A DNA stretch of 61,430 nucleotides, from contig DJYD01000070.1 of assembly GCA_002449955.1 (NCBI GenBank), forward strand, positions 53,138 to 114,567, given 5' to 3'. Shown here one piece after another: positions 43,261 through 52,713 of the stretch. This DNA is from Lachnospiraceae bacterium UBA6987. GTDB lineage: Bacteria > Bacillota > Clostridia > Lachnospirales > Lachnospiraceae. Within the stretch, counting starts at the first letter, position 1, and the number at the start of each line of letters is the position of its first letter. Both the position numbers and the translations under genes were made by a program. Below the pieces are notes generated by a model that was given only the letters and a program-made list of their open reading frames with translations, had not been told where the DNA came from and made no database searches.

Positions 43261-46200
43261 AAAAGCACTCAGCTTACTGATTGTATTTGCTCTTCTTGTG
43301 AATATTCTCACTGTTTCTCCGGTCCGGGCAGCGGAGTCTGCCGCCGCGGGCGATGCTGCACAGCAGCCGGAATACGTAATGGGAGAATTTGAGTACCGCA
43401 TTATGGGCGATAAGACCGTCCGAAAAGCGGAGGGACTGCTGGAACAAAACAGCGACATTTATGTTCCTGTGGAAACCGCGGCGGAAATGGCGGGATTTGA
43501 ATTTACGAAAGAAGGCGGCGTATACAGCTTTTACCGGGATGGAGAATTCATCTGGGATTATCTGCAGCTCAGCATGGATGAATACGGGGTCTGCTACAAG
43601 GATCAGGAAGCTGTTCCTTACCATGACATGGAGGATGGCAGCAGATGGTACAGCCTGATTCATCTGCTTCGTTACCTGCGGGCACAGTTTATTCTTGACG
43701 ACACGAAAAAGGATGATGTTGCTGTGATCGAACCGGCCCAGAACAAAGACATTGTGACGATCTGGGAAGAATACGGCCCATTAACGGAATCACTTAAGTT
43801 AAGTCAGAAGGATCTTTATATCACTCATGGTGCCGCCCTGACTGCTTTACAGGCTTCGCTCGGGGTTGTCATGGATGGGGGCTTTGATGTCCGCATTCTG
43901 GTTCCCTTCTGGGGTGAAAATGCCATTATTCAGGATCAGTACGAGGATGCGATCCTGAAGCTTGCTGAAGAGGACGACTCTTACGTTGTTGAAAATGAGG
44001 ACGAGTTCAAGGAGATCGTTGATCGTTTCCATGTGACTCCGAATGATCCCTGGGCAGCTGAGATCGTCAATATGATCGGCATGCCGATGGATGTCGTGGG
44101 GCTGCTTGATGAAATCGGTGAAATGAAAGGCTATGGCAAAAAGGCGCTGACATCCATGATCGATCTTGATGCCGCTTCGCTGAAAAAACTGAATCATTTG
44201 AGTGATGCGGGTTTTGTGCTCGGCACGGTGACGGAACAGGCTGCGATCGTTTACAACTCGTTAGATATCTTATACAGAAGCAAAGAATGGAAGGAGGATT
44301 TCCTCCGGGGACTTAAGCTGCTGAAGGATATTGACAAGGCAGATTTTACGGCAAAAAACTCTGTGGAGCAGATCAAGGATGCTTCCGATTACCTCCTGAA
44401 GTCATATGAGGATCCGATCAAGGCTGCGGCGGCAGCGACAGTGGAGAAGGAGATCATCTCTTTAGCTAAGTTTGGCTTCACGACCTTCTTCCCCGGCGGC
44501 GCGCTGATCGGCATTCTGGACACCTGTGTCGGCATTTCCGATGTTATCTTCAATGATGCCTATGATATAGGGAAAACCACGTTCATGCTGGATTGTCTGC
44601 TGGATGTGCAGACAGTCGCAGGCTACTACCTGGACCTGGAATTCAGCGCGGCCATGCAGGAGGCGTTCACGAAAGGCTGCATTGCAAAGGACAGACTGGA
44701 CAGGCTGAGAGCCTGGGCGCTGCTCTCCCTGCGTATCATCCAGAGAAGTCATGCCTATGCTTATTCTTTGCAGATGGAACATGAGCCTGCCTATGCAAAG
44801 ACCATTCAGGCACAGAAAGACCGTGAGGTCATGGGCAACGCGCTTTGTCTGATCGCGCTTATCAGTGATTCGGAAAACTATGACGTCAATCTGCGCAGTC
44901 TTGCGGATTCACCGCTTATCTCAGAGGAGGTCCGCCAGATCCGGGATGATCTGTCCGAGAGCATCTGGCGCACCTGCCGGATCGGCGGCACGATTACTGA
45001 CGAAGAGACGAAAAAAGCGATCGCCGGAGCAAACGTAGACATCATTCGCAGCGATGAGCCGGAAAAGATAATTGCTACCGTGCAGACGGATGAGCAGGGA
45101 CACTGGGAACTGGAGCTGGATAACCGCTACGATTACACCTGCTCCATTCATGCTGTGGATGAGGAGAACCAGGAATATATTAAAGCGAATGAAGAGGCTT
45201 CGGCCGAAAAGATCGATAAGGCGAAAAACTATCTGGATTTTCATACCAGCCTGAGCAAGAGCAGGGAAGAACGGTTCTATGAATACCTGAGAAAGAATGT
45301 TGTGCCGAAGATCGGCACCTGTGACGGGGCTTCCTTCAAGACAAAGCTGGAAAATAAGGACATGGTGACGAACGGCGGAACGGGACTGCTCAGCGCCCTT
45401 GTGGACGACCTGGACAATGACGGATCACTGGAAATGGTAACGGTGAGCGTGTCGGTAAAGCTGAGCACGAATGACATGCTGGTGTCCCTGGTTTTCGGGA
45501 CAGACAAGCCGACAGTTTCGATTGATCTTGATCTCTACGAATTAGAGGATGATCAGGTGGTGCATGCAGACGGGCCGAGAAACATCGGCTATATGGAGCG
45601 TCAGAGCCACGGAACCGTGCAGGTTTCTGCCTGCCAATGGGAGGGCGTCACATACTTCTATGGCAGCAGTGCCATGGACGATCTGACCACTTACGGGCCG
45701 CATGCGACTGCGATCTACCATCCCGAAGGCGGCAAGCTGGTTTTCGACTTTGTGAATGGCGGGGGCTGGGGACAGTCACTGCCCGGAGAAAACGACAATC
45801 AGAAGATGCACACACAGAATACGGATTTCACCGATACAGCCCTTCAGACTTCGCATATGGAGGTGATATCCGACCTGGTGTTTGAACTGGAATTTGTGAC
45901 GTATCAGAATTCGAATGTGAAGGTAAGCCTTCAGGATAAGACCTTCCTGGAAGAAGCCCTGGAGCATGACTACAAGACGATTGCCGAAAGGGCAAAGGCT
46001 TTCCTGAAGCTTCTGGATGAGCATGAAGAGGCGGCTGCAAAGGAAATTGCGGAGGAACTGCGCAAGAAAGAAGAGGCCAGGAACTCGAAGAGTGTCAAGA
46101 CTGCAGGAGCGGTGATCGAGGCTGTGCAGAAGAACAGCGGGCTCACACTTACGATGCAGAGTGAAAATGTGGGCGATGACGGAAGCTATACGGCTTACTT

Positions 46201-46474
46201 CAAGACGAAGGATAAAGCACGTGTCTCCATAGCCGTGGATAAAGACGGGACCATTACGTTGCTGTCAACAGAAGCCAGAACGTATACGCAGACAACCGAA
46301 TGGATCGCCCTTAAGGATGCGATTCTGAGGGCCCCGGGAATCAGCCTGCCGGCTGATGCCGTTTCCGCTTTCTCCGGCAAACTGACCAGACAATCCATCC
46401 AGGCAAGTTATGACAAGTATAAAGTCGATGTACACAATGTCGATAACTTCTACATCGGGATAAAGAAGAACTAA
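43253..46474 (+). CDS. Large secreted protein with copper-amine-oxidase-N-like and carboxypeptidase-regulatory-like domains
   Basis: A 1073-residue exported protein. The signal peptide ends near residue 27 (PVRAAES). A copper-amine-oxidase N-type domain (about 45-155, YVPVETAAEMAGFEF) is followed by a long helical region. A carboxypeptidase-regulatory-like beta sandwich lies at about 575-660 (GGTITDEETKKAIAGANVDI), then a mixed C-terminal region with a charged helix near 910-950. No catalytic motif is visible. AGGAGG lies 8 bases before the ATG at 43253, which overlaps the upstream gene. Cell-surface adhesion or wall sensing is possible; function is unknown. Confidence 0.75.
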   Translation: MIKKALSLLIVFALLVNILTVSPVRAAESAAAGDAAQQPEYVMGEFEYRIMGDKTVRKAEGLLEQNSDIYVPVETAAEMAGFEFTKEGGVYSFYRDGEFIWDYLQLSMDEYGVCYKDQEAVPYHDMEDGSRWYSLIHLLRYLRAQFILDDTKKDDVAVIEPAQNKDIVTIWEEYGPLTESLKLSQKDLYITHGAALTALQASLGVVMDGGFDVRILVPFWGENAIIQDQYEDAILKLAEEDDSYVVENEDEFKEIVDRFHVTPNDPWAAEIVNMIGMPMDVVGLLDEIGEMKGYGKKALTSMIDLDAASLKKLNHLSDAGFVLGTVTEQAAIVYNSLDILYRSKEWKEDFLRGLKLLKDIDKADFTAKNSVEQIKDASDYLLKSYEDPIKAAAAATVEKEIISLAKFGFTTFFPGGALIGILDTCVGISDVIFNDAYDIGKTTFMLDCLLDVQTVAGYYLDLEFSAAMQEAFTKGCIAKDRLDRLRAWALLSLRIIQRSHAYAYSLQMEHEPAYAKTIQAQKDREVMGNALCLIALISDSENYDVNLRSLADSPLISEEVRQIRDDLSESIWRTCRIGGTITDEETKKAIAGANVDIIRSDEPEKIIATVQTDEQGHWELELDNRYDYTCSIHAVDEENQEYIKANEEASAEKIDKAKNYLDFHTSLSKSREERFYEYLRKNVVPKIGTCDGASFKTKLENKDMVTNGGTGLLSALVDDLDNDGSLEMVTVSVSVKLSTNDMLVSLVFGTDKPTVSIDLDLYELEDDQVVHADGPRNIGYMERQSHGTVQVSACQWEGVTYFYGSSAMDDLTTYGPHATAIYHPEGGKLVFDFVNGGGWGQSLPGENDNQKMHTQNTDFTDTALQTSHMEVISDLVFELEFVTYQNSNVKVSLQDKTFLEEALEHDYKTIAERAKAFLKLLDEHEEAAAKEIAEELRKKEEARNSKSVKTAGAVIEAVQKNSGLTLTMQSENVGDDGSYTAYFKTKDKARVSIAVDKDGTITLLSTEARTYTQTTEWIALKDAILRAPGISLPADAVSAFSGKLTRQSIQASYDKYKVDVHNVDNFYIGIKKN

Positions 46475-47064
46475 ACGTTCAAGCGGAATTCGTCCACGGG
46501 CAGGAATAAATCATCCAGAGAGGTCATCGACTCACCAAGAAGATCGGATTCGCCCCAGCGGAAGCACCACTTGATATTGACGCCGCGAATAATGGCATAG
46601 CTTGTCCATACGAGACGCATCGGATCCTGCATATTGCGGACCTCTCCGTCTTCCTGGGCCCTGCGAATGAGGCGGGCCATGGCTTCGGCCAGCTCAGCAT
46701 CGATGTAGCCGGAGTAATCCGAGCGCCATTTCTGGGTGCGTGCGGTACAGATATGGTTCATGATATCCTGCCCGAGTTCCAGCTGCGTCTCCAGGTAGAT
46801 GCGGTAAAAACTCCATACTTGCTGATAAGCGCTGCGGGTCCCGAGGGCCTGCAGCGTTTTTCCTTTGGCACTTGAAAGGCACCAGTCGCCAATCGCGTCA
46901 AACAGCATATCGCGTGATTCAAAATAGTAGTAGAAGCTGTTGCGGGTCACTCCGGAGTAGCGGCAGATGTCCTGGATGGAAACCTGCTCGCAACCTTGTT
47001 TTTTAAAAAGCTGGATAGCCGCTTCAACGATTCGATCTTTTGTATTTCCCTTATCAGACTTCAT
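46471..47064 (-). CDS. TetR/AcrR family transcriptional regulator
   Basis: A 197-residue repressor-type protein. The N-terminal DNA-binding domain is KDRIVEAAIQLFKKQGCEQVSIQDICRYSGVTRNSFYYYFESRDML, the TetR helix-turn-helix. The C-terminal ligand domain is helical and unassigned. It is divergent from the MFS gene, with a 236-base intergenic region that holds a promoter and two palindromes, so it most likely controls the MFS-GntP-AKR operon and itself. Its 3' end overlaps the convergent secreted-protein gene by 4 bases. Confidence 0.88.
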   Translation of the reverse strand: MKSDKGNTKDRIVEAAIQLFKKQGCEQVSIQDICRYSGVTRNSFYYYFESRDMLFDAIGDWCLSSAKGKTLQALGTRSAYQQVWSFYRIYLETQLELGQDIMNHICTARTQKWRSDYSGYIDAELAEAMARLIRRAQEDGEVRNMQDPMRLVWTSYAIIRGVNIKWCFRWGESDLLGESMTSLDDLFLPVDEFRLNV

Positions 47065-47117
47065 TTTATTAACTCTTTTCTGAATTTACTTCGGATTTTT
47101 TATAATTTTTGCGGGTC

Positions 47118-47198
47118 TTGACATTGGTGTTTTCGAAAACTATACTTCCGTTTGGCGGTGCAATACACGTGTATTGATATTGTAGACAACTGCTACAA
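47118..47198 (+). promoter_or_regulatory. Promoter and probable TetR operators for the MFS operon
   Basis: TTGACA (47118-47123) and TATACT (47141-47146) have a 17-base spacer. Downstream lie a perfect 16-bp palindrome CAATACACGTGTATTG (47161-47176) and TTGTAG-N7-CTACAA (47180-47198). Both are the right size for TetR dimers and would block elongation or initiation. The remaining bases up to 47300 are an AT-rich leader. Confidence 0.68.
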
Positions 47199-47300
47199 AA
47201 CTCTACATATTATTTACTAATATTATAATGTTGAGTATACCCTTTTGTCAATTCATCAAGCTGTACTGCCGAAAACAGAAAATGGAAGAGGAGCCTTATA

Positions 47301-48569
47301 ATGGAATCTCAAAAGAAACCCGCGTTTCACTACGCATGGATCGTTTTTGGCGCAACGGTCCTCATGAATTTCTTCTATTCCATCATCTACAGTTCGTTCA
47401 GCCTGTACGGACCGAAGATCCTGGAATCAAACCCGGAAATCACCCGTACAGCCTACTCGCTGATTCCCACACTGCATTCGGCTTTCTGCACAGTGTTCCT
47501 GCTTACCTACGGTAAGATCGTTCAGAAGCTGAAGTTCCGCTTTGTCGCGCTGATCGGCGGTATCGGTCTGGCTGTCGGTTACTTTATTTATTCGACGGCA
47601 AACAGCATCGGCATGTTCTATGTCGGCGCTCTGTTTGTCGGTATGTTCCCCGCTTTCTGTTCTTCCACAACAACCGGCGCTCTGATCAACCGCTGGTTCG
47701 GTAAGCTGAACACCACGCTGCTCAGCATCTCTATGGCGATCGGCGGCTTCGGCGGCTCGGTCGGCGCGGTCCTCGTCGGCAACTGGCTCGGTTCCATCGG
47801 CTATAAGGCCAGCTTCCGCAACATGGCGATCGTCGCCGTTGTGGTGCAGGTCATCGTTTTCCTGCTGATCCGCAACGACCCTTCCGAGAAGAACACGGTG
47901 ATGCTCTGGCCCAGCGAAGCGGACAAGAAGGCAACGAACCCCGAAGAACGTCCCGGCTTTACGCTGAAGCAGGCTATGAAGACCTACACCTTCTGGGCGA
48001 TTGTTATTTTCTTTGTTCTGTATTCCGCGGCCTTCTATGCCGCTTACGCGAATGTTTCCCTGTATATGGCTGACCTTGGCTGGGAACCGAAGGTGTACGG
48101 CACGATCTTCGGCGTCGTCTCCATCGCCAACGTGATCGCCATGTTCCTGGGCGGCTATGCCACCGACAAGATGGGTCCCCGCTTGACGATCTTTGTGCTG
48201 TGCGCGCTCTACGCTGTAATCTGCGTAATTTTGGGCTTCACCACGCCGAGCGTCCCCATGATGTACTTTGTCTGCGCTCTGATCGGTGTCTGCTGGCTGT
48301 TTGCCAAGTGCCTGCACACTCCGCTTGCGCTTTGCTTCGGCAACCGTGATTCTGCATCCATTATCGCGATCCTTACCGCAGCAATCACCGTCGGTGCCAT
48401 GCTCGGCATCTCCGGCGCCAATGTTGTATACGATATGACCGGTTCTTATGCGGGATTGTTCAAGATTCTTCTGGGGGTTCTGGTTGTTTGCATCGTTCTA
48501 GCCTTCACGGGAATCCGCAAAGTTCCGGGTTGGGACAAGGTAGGCGGACCGGATGCCGAGAAGAAATAA
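47301..48569 (+). CDS. MFS transporter
   Basis: A 422-residue permease with twelve helices. FYSIIYSSFSLYGPKIL in helix 1, the GKIVQKLKFR loop 2-3, and a second-half GGYATDKMGPR loop 8-9 match the oxalate/formate and monocarboxylate branch of the major facilitator superfamily. It moves small organic anions or sugars by symport or antiport; the substrate is not fixed by sequence. AGAGGAG precedes the ATG. Strong codon bias suggests high expression when induced. It heads an operon with a GntP-type permease and an aldo/keto reductase. Confidence 0.9.
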   Translation: MESQKKPAFHYAWIVFGATVLMNFFYSIIYSSFSLYGPKILESNPEITRTAYSLIPTLHSAFCTVFLLTYGKIVQKLKFRFVALIGGIGLAVGYFIYSTANSIGMFYVGALFVGMFPAFCSSTTTGALINRWFGKLNTTLLSISMAIGGFGGSVGAVLVGNWLGSIGYKASFRNMAIVAVVVQVIVFLLIRNDPSEKNTVMLWPSEADKKATNPEERPGFTLKQAMKTYTFWAIVIFFVLYSAAFYAAYANVSLYMADLGWEPKVYGTIFGVVSIANVIAMFLGGYATDKMGPRLTIFVLCALYAVICVILGFTTPSVPMMYFVCALIGVCWLFAKCLHTPLALCFGNRDSASIIAILTAAITVGAMLGISGANVVYDMTGSYAGLFKILLGVLVVCIVLAFTGIRKVPGWDKVGGPDAEKK

Positions 48570-48608
48570 GCTGTACCGCTTTACAGTCGAGAGGCAGGGC
48601 CGAAACAA

Positions 48609-49919
48609 ATGGGTTATGTAGCAATTGCTGCGGGCTTTTTGGTTCTGGTCCTGCTCTGCCTGGTTAACATCAACGTCATGATCGCTGCCTTCTGCGGCGC
48701 GGTCGTGGTGACAGTCCTGACAGGACTTCCCTTTACCGAAACCCTTGTCACCACCTTTTTTACACGCTTCGGTCTGATTGCGGGGAATCTGTTTCCCATG
48801 TTCCTGTTCGGCGCGATCCTGGCGAAGCTGTATACCGGCAGCGGCGCGGCTTCGACCATAGCCGAAGGCGTCTGCCGTGTGCTGTTTCGGAAAACAAAAA
48901 CGGACAGAGCCCGCTACCATATCGGCTTTCTGTCTGTGATCATTGCTTCGGCGATCCTTTGCTACGGAGGCATTAATGCAGCAGTCGCTCTGATCGCCAT
49001 TTACCCGATCGCTTTAGGCATCTTCAAGCGTGCAGGAATCCCCAAGCGCTTTATCATGGGAGCGATCTGCGGGGGCGCCTTTACCTTTGCCTTAAGCGGT
49101 CCGGGCTCGCCCCAGCCGACCAATGTGGTCGCCATGGCCATCGGAACGTCTTCGTATTGTGGTCTGATCGGCGGTCTGGCAGGTGCCCTGACGGAGATCG
49201 CCGTGATGACATTTGTGCTTTCTGCCCTGTGCGAGAAAGCGGTGAAAAACGGAGAACATTTTGCTCTGGGAGCAAAGGATAAGCTGGTGCAGACCGAGGA
49301 CAAAAATGTTCCGTTCCTCGTTGCCGGCCTTCCGATCCTGGTACTGCTTATCGGATTCAATGTGTTCGGCATCAGCATTTCTCTGGCTATTCTGTTGACG
49401 GCCCTGGTCGCGGCTGCTGCCTTCTATTCCAAGATGGGCGGCGCCAAAATCATAAAAGCGGTCAACGAAGGCGCGGTTTCAGCCATGGTGCCGGCCGGCG
49501 CGATTGCCGCTGTAAACGGTTTTGCTGCCGTGGTGCAGGAGGTCCCGGAATACCAGATCATGATCGACAAGCTGCTAACGTCCAAGCTCCCGCCGATTCT
49601 GCTCCTGATCGTCGGCGTGAGCATCATCTGCATGATCACCGGCGGATCCACAACGGGAACGCAGATCGCGCTGCCGATCCTGGCACCGGTGCTCACGAAC
49701 TTCGGGATGCCGCTGCCTTTCATACACAGGGTGGGAACCTTTGCTGCGACAACACTTGATTCGCTGCCGAACAGCGGCTCGGTGATCATGGCAGTGGGAC
49801 TTGCCGATCTGAAAATGAAAGAAGGCTATCCCCCGGTATTTGTGTCAACGGTACTAGCAACGATTTCCGGTACCCTGGTCACAGCCCTGATTATGTATTT
49901 ATTCCCTGCGCTGCCTTGA
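48609..49919 (+). CDS. GntP family permease
   Basis: A 436-residue integral membrane protein with the gluconate permease layout: twelve helices, the central GSGPGSPQ-like loop (ALSGPGSPQPTNV), AVNGFAAVVQEVPEY, and the late GGSTTGTQIALPILAP and TLDSLPNSGSVIMA segments. GntP proteins import gluconate and related sugar acids or hydroxy acids with protons. It lies 39 bases after the MFS gene, so two different uptake systems share one operon with an oxidoreductase. Confidence 0.9.
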   Translation: MGYVAIAAGFLVLVLLCLVNINVMIAAFCGAVVVTVLTGLPFTETLVTTFFTRFGLIAGNLFPMFLFGAILAKLYTGSGAASTIAEGVCRVLFRKTKTDRARYHIGFLSVIIASAILCYGGINAAVALIAIYPIALGIFKRAGIPKRFIMGAICGGAFTFALSGPGSPQPTNVVAMAIGTSSYCGLIGGLAGALTEIAVMTFVLSALCEKAVKNGEHFALGAKDKLVQTEDKNVPFLVAGLPILVLLIGFNVFGISISLAILLTALVAAAAFYSKMGGAKIIKAVNEGAVSAMVPAGAIAAVNGFAAVVQEVPEYQIMIDKLLTSKLPPILLLIVGVSIICMITGGSTTGTQIALPILAPVLTNFGMPLPFIHRVGTFAATTLDSLPNSGSVIMAVGLADLKMKEGYPPVFVSTVLATISGTLVTALIMYLFPALP

Positions 49920-49944
49920 ATGCGCAGGTATGAGAGGAGAAAAA

Positions 49945-50925
49945 ATGGAGTATATCAACATTAAAGGCCTTACCACCAAGCTGTCTTATATCGGCTTTGG
50001 CACGGCTACGTTTACCCTGGAAGATGAAGAACACTTCCATAAAATGCTGGACTACTACGTGAGCAAGGGCGGCAACTACATCGATACAGCCCGTTTCTAC
50101 GGCCGCGGCAGCGGGATTCAGCACACGGAAGAGATGCTTGGCCGCTGGCTTGCCAAGGACGGCAACCGTGACAAAGTGATCCTGGAATCCAAGTGCTGCA
50201 ATCCCTACATGTCCCGCAAGCTGGAGATGTTTGAGGAAATGCCCCGCGTCGGCAGAACCTTTATGTATGACGACATCCTGTTCTCACGCGATCATCTGGG
50301 TGTCGACTGCATCGATCTGTATCTGATGCACCGTGACAATCCGAAGGTTCCCGTATCCGAAATCATGGATACCTTTGAAGAATTCCTGCGCAAGGGCTGG
50401 ATCAAAGCCTACGGTATGAGCAACTGGGGTCTGGAACGCATTGCCGAAGCTTATGAATACTGCGAGAAGATGGCCTATCAGGGCCCGAGCGTGGTCAGCC
50501 CGTTCTTCAGCCTTGTCAAGCTTGAGAAGCCGTGGTACTACCGTATTCCGCCGTTCAAGGAAGAATGGCTGCCCTGGTTCGAAGAACACCGCGACGTGGT
50601 GATCTCTGCTTGGTCGCCGCAGGGCAGAGGCTTCTTCGGCAATTATCCGCAGTTTGATCCGGAAAAAGCAGATGCAGGGACTCGCATGTCCGTGCTGACG
50701 CCGACCAACCTTGCTCGCAAGGAACGTGTCACGAAGCTCGCTGAAATGAAGGGCATCCGTCCTTCTCAGGTCTCGCTCCTGTACGTCCTGAGCCAGAAGA
50801 TGCCGGTTGCCGCCATCATCGGGCCTCGCGCGGAGAAGGACATTGATAACGTAATCAATGCTTCCGAACAGCGTCTGACTGAGGCAGAGATCAATTACCT
50901 CACCTTAAAGAGCGATACGCTGTAA
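49945..50925 (+). CDS. Aldo/keto reductase
   Basis: A 326-residue TIM-barrel oxidoreductase. The tetrad is visible: Asp in YIDTARFYGRGSG with its Tyr, Lys in VILESKCC, and His in YLMHRDNP. YGMSNWGLERI and a C-terminal IIGPRAEKDIDNV segment bind the NADP phosphate. It interconverts aldehydes or ketones and alcohols. The start at 49945 has GAGGAG upstream. As third gene after two organic-acid type permeases it may act on the imported compound. Highly biased codons. Confidence 0.92.
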   Translation: MEYINIKGLTTKLSYIGFGTATFTLEDEEHFHKMLDYYVSKGGNYIDTARFYGRGSGIQHTEEMLGRWLAKDGNRDKVILESKCCNPYMSRKLEMFEEMPRVGRTFMYDDILFSRDHLGVDCIDLYLMHRDNPKVPVSEIMDTFEEFLRKGWIKAYGMSNWGLERIAEAYEYCEKMAYQGPSVVSPFFSLVKLEKPWYYRIPPFKEEWLPWFEEHRDVVISAWSPQGRGFFGNYPQFDPEKADAGTRMSVLTPTNLARKERVTKLAEMKGIRPSQVSLLYVLSQKMPVAAIIGPRAEKDIDNVINASEQRLTEAEINYLTLKSDTL

Positions 50926-50932
50926 ATCCATG

Positions 50933-50973
50933 AAAAGCCTGCTGACAGAGTCATATCTGCCAGCAGGCTTTTT
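50933..50973 (+). terminator. Terminator of the MFS-GntP-AKR operon
   Basis: AAAAGCCTGCTG pairs with CAGCAGGCTTTT (12 bp) around a 16-base loop and ends in T5. Confidence 0.9.
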
Positions 50974-51040
50974 CTATTGCTGCCGTTTTTGCAATAATTC
51001 GCGCGGTCAGAAAAGGGCGAGGTGACCTGCGTTTTTAGCT

Positions 51041-51892
51041 TTACATCATCTGCTTGGCAAAGGCCAGGGCAGTCTTGCCGCCGTCGTGGATGATGTCAAC
51101 ACCGGTCAGGTATCCATGTCCGGGCGCGACAAGGTGGCAGATCAGATCGGCCATTTCCTCGGAGGTCCCGAAACGCTGATAGACGGTTCCGCGTTTGATG
51201 GAAGCCTGCATGGCGTCATCATTGCCGCCCGCCAGCATAGGCGTATAGAAGGAACCGGGAGCAATGGAAATGATCCGGCTGCCGTTCTTCATCGCAACAC
51301 GCAGCGCATTTGCCTGCGTATAATACTGAACATAGCGCTTGCTCATGGCATAGGTCATGTAGCTGTCGCCAAGCGCTGCCATGCGGGGGTCGTTGGGCTG
51401 GGCCGTCAGTTCCAGCTGGCGCTTTACGAATTCTTCCTCACTGAGAGTCTGTGTAAGGTCCCAGAGTTCCTTTTCTTCCTTTGAGGGACCCGGGTAGAAG
51501 TTGCCCGTGATGGAAGAGAAGTTGACGACATAGGAGTCATCCAGATAAGACAGGAAGGCCTCTAACACATAGTGGGTGCCGAGCATATTGATGCGGATGA
51601 TCGGTCCCTTCGGCATGTTTGAATAGTCAACACCGGCGGCATTGATCACGTTGCCGATCGGCGCAATGCTGACAGCGTATTCAACAAATGCCTGCAGAGA
51701 GGCTTTATCCGAAACATCGCAGGGCTTTCCATATACTTCCACACCGGCTTCCTTCAGCTCGGCCATGGCGGCGGCCAGACGCTTTTCACTGCGGCCGCCG
51801 ATCAGAACAGGGCCGTAGATGCTGAGTGCTTTGGCTGTGGCAAGTCCCATGCCGGAGGTGCCGCCTGTAATTACCTGTAGACGCTTTTCCAT
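51041..51892 (-). CDS. SDR family oxidoreductase
   Basis: A 283-residue short-chain dehydrogenase: cofactor loop TGGTSGMG, NAAG in VINAAGVDYSN, catalytic Ser in VVNFSSITGNFYPG, and YxxxK as YAMSKRYV. A long segment after the Ser (about residues 140-175) resembles hydroxysteroid dehydrogenase-like members. It reduces or oxidises an alcohol with NAD(P)H. Two ATGs, 51901 and 51892, are possible; the second has the better spacing to AAAGGAG. It is divergent from a TetR gene that probably represses it. Confidence 0.9.
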   Translation of the reverse strand: MEKRLQVITGGTSGMGLATAKALSIYGPVLIGGRSEKRLAAAMAELKEAGVEVYGKPCDVSDKASLQAFVEYAVSIAPIGNVINAAGVDYSNMPKGPIIRINMLGTHYVLEAFLSYLDDSYVVNFSSITGNFYPGPSKEEKELWDLTQTLSEEEFVKRQLELTAQPNDPRMAALGDSYMTYAMSKRYVQYYTQANALRVAMKNGSRIISIAPGSFYTPMLAGGNDDAMQASIKRGTVYQRFGTSEEMADLICHLVAPGHGYLTGVDIIHDGGKTALAFAKQMM

Positions 51893-51944
51893 TTGATCCA
51901 TTCTCCTTTTACGATACGGGCGTGACCCGCTTTTTTACTTTGCT

Positions 51945-51973
51945 ATCATACTTCAAGACAGGAGCTTTGACAA
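51945..51973 (-). promoter_or_regulatory. Promoter of the SDR gene
   Basis: On the minus strand TTGTCA (51968-51973) and TATGAT (51945-51950) have a 17-base spacer. An imperfect inverted repeat, TGTTACACAGTAATGTA, lies just upstream at about 51988-52004 and may be the TetR site. Confidence 0.6.
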
Positions 51974-52081
51974 TAAAACGCGGGAATGTTACACAGTAAT
52001 GTATTTTTTGTGACAGCAAATAATGTACTTTAATCCTTTGATTATCCGTGTTAAAATGGAACAAGAAAAAGGAGGTGTGAC

Positions 52082-52636
52082 ATGTACAATTGTTCACGAA
52101 GTCCCCAGGTCAGATATTCCCTGGAAAGTCTGACGAAAAGCTTTTTCTATTTCCTTCAAAAGAAACCGATGAAGGAAATCAGCATCACACAGATATGCGA
52201 CAGAGCAGGCATGTCCCGCCGGACTTTTTACAGAAACTGTGAAACAAAGGAAGATCTGATCATATACGCCTGTGACCGCTTGATCATTGCTTTACTGGAA
52301 ACCGTTGATTTCAGTTCCGAGGATGCCAGGCAGCTATATCTCAATTTCTTCAAATATTGGGGACAGCATAAGCCCTTTCTCCGCTGCCTTGCGGAGTACA
52401 AACTGTACGGATTATTTGTAGAGCGTTTCGTGCAGACCTGCAGCAGGCAGATGCGCTTTCCACTCCAGGAACAGGCTTTCCGTGAAAAACAGGATGTGGA
52501 GCGCTGCCGCTTCTTCAGCAATTCCTTCCTGCTCGGCGGACTTTCCCGCATGCTCTATGCCTGGGCTGAAGAAGGCTTCAGCTCAAGCGAAGAGGAATTG
52601 ACAGAAACGATCCTTTTTCTTGTGCCCCGGAAATAA
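52082..52636 (+). CDS. TetR/AcrR family transcriptional regulator
   Basis: A 184-residue regulator. The helix-turn-helix region is SLTKSFFYFLQKKPMKEISITQICDRAGMSRRTFYRNCETKEDL, and the C-terminal domain is of the TetR_C_8 kind (YFKYWGQHKPFLRCL-like). AAGGAGGTG precedes the start. It is divergent from the SDR gene across 189 bases and is the natural controller of it. It is the last chromosomal gene before the tRNA-Thr attachment site. Confidence 0.87.
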   Translation: MYNCSRSPQVRYSLESLTKSFFYFLQKKPMKEISITQICDRAGMSRRTFYRNCETKEDLIIYACDRLIIALLETVDFSSEDARQLYLNFFKYWGQHKPFLRCLAEYKLYGLFVERFVQTCSRQMRFPLQEQAFREKQDVERCRFFSNSFLLGGLSRMLYAWAEEGFSSSEEELTETILFLVPRK

Positions 52637-52641
52637 AAAAG

Positions 52642-52660
52642 GCCACGGAGCTCCCGTGGC
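52642..52660 (-). terminator. Terminator, probably of the ancestral tRNA-Thr transcript
   Basis: GCCACGG and CCGTGGC form a 7-bp stem; on the minus strand CCTTTTTTATT follows. It sits just beyond the 3' end of the tRNA-Thr remnant, where the tRNA terminator would have been before the element inserted. It may also serve the TetR gene. Confidence 0.65.
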
Positions 52661-52713
52661 AATAAAAAAGCTGCTGACCGGATTTGAACCGGTGACCTCA
52701 TCCTTACCAAGGA
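52658..52713. repeat. attL: distal copy of the 56-bp attachment repeat (tRNA-Thr 3' remnant)
   Basis: Identical over 56 bases to 61007-61062. It contains the T-arm and the 3' side of the anticodon arm of tRNA-Thr(GGT) but no proper 5' half, so it is the remnant of the original tRNA 3' end displaced by the element. Confidence 0.95.
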
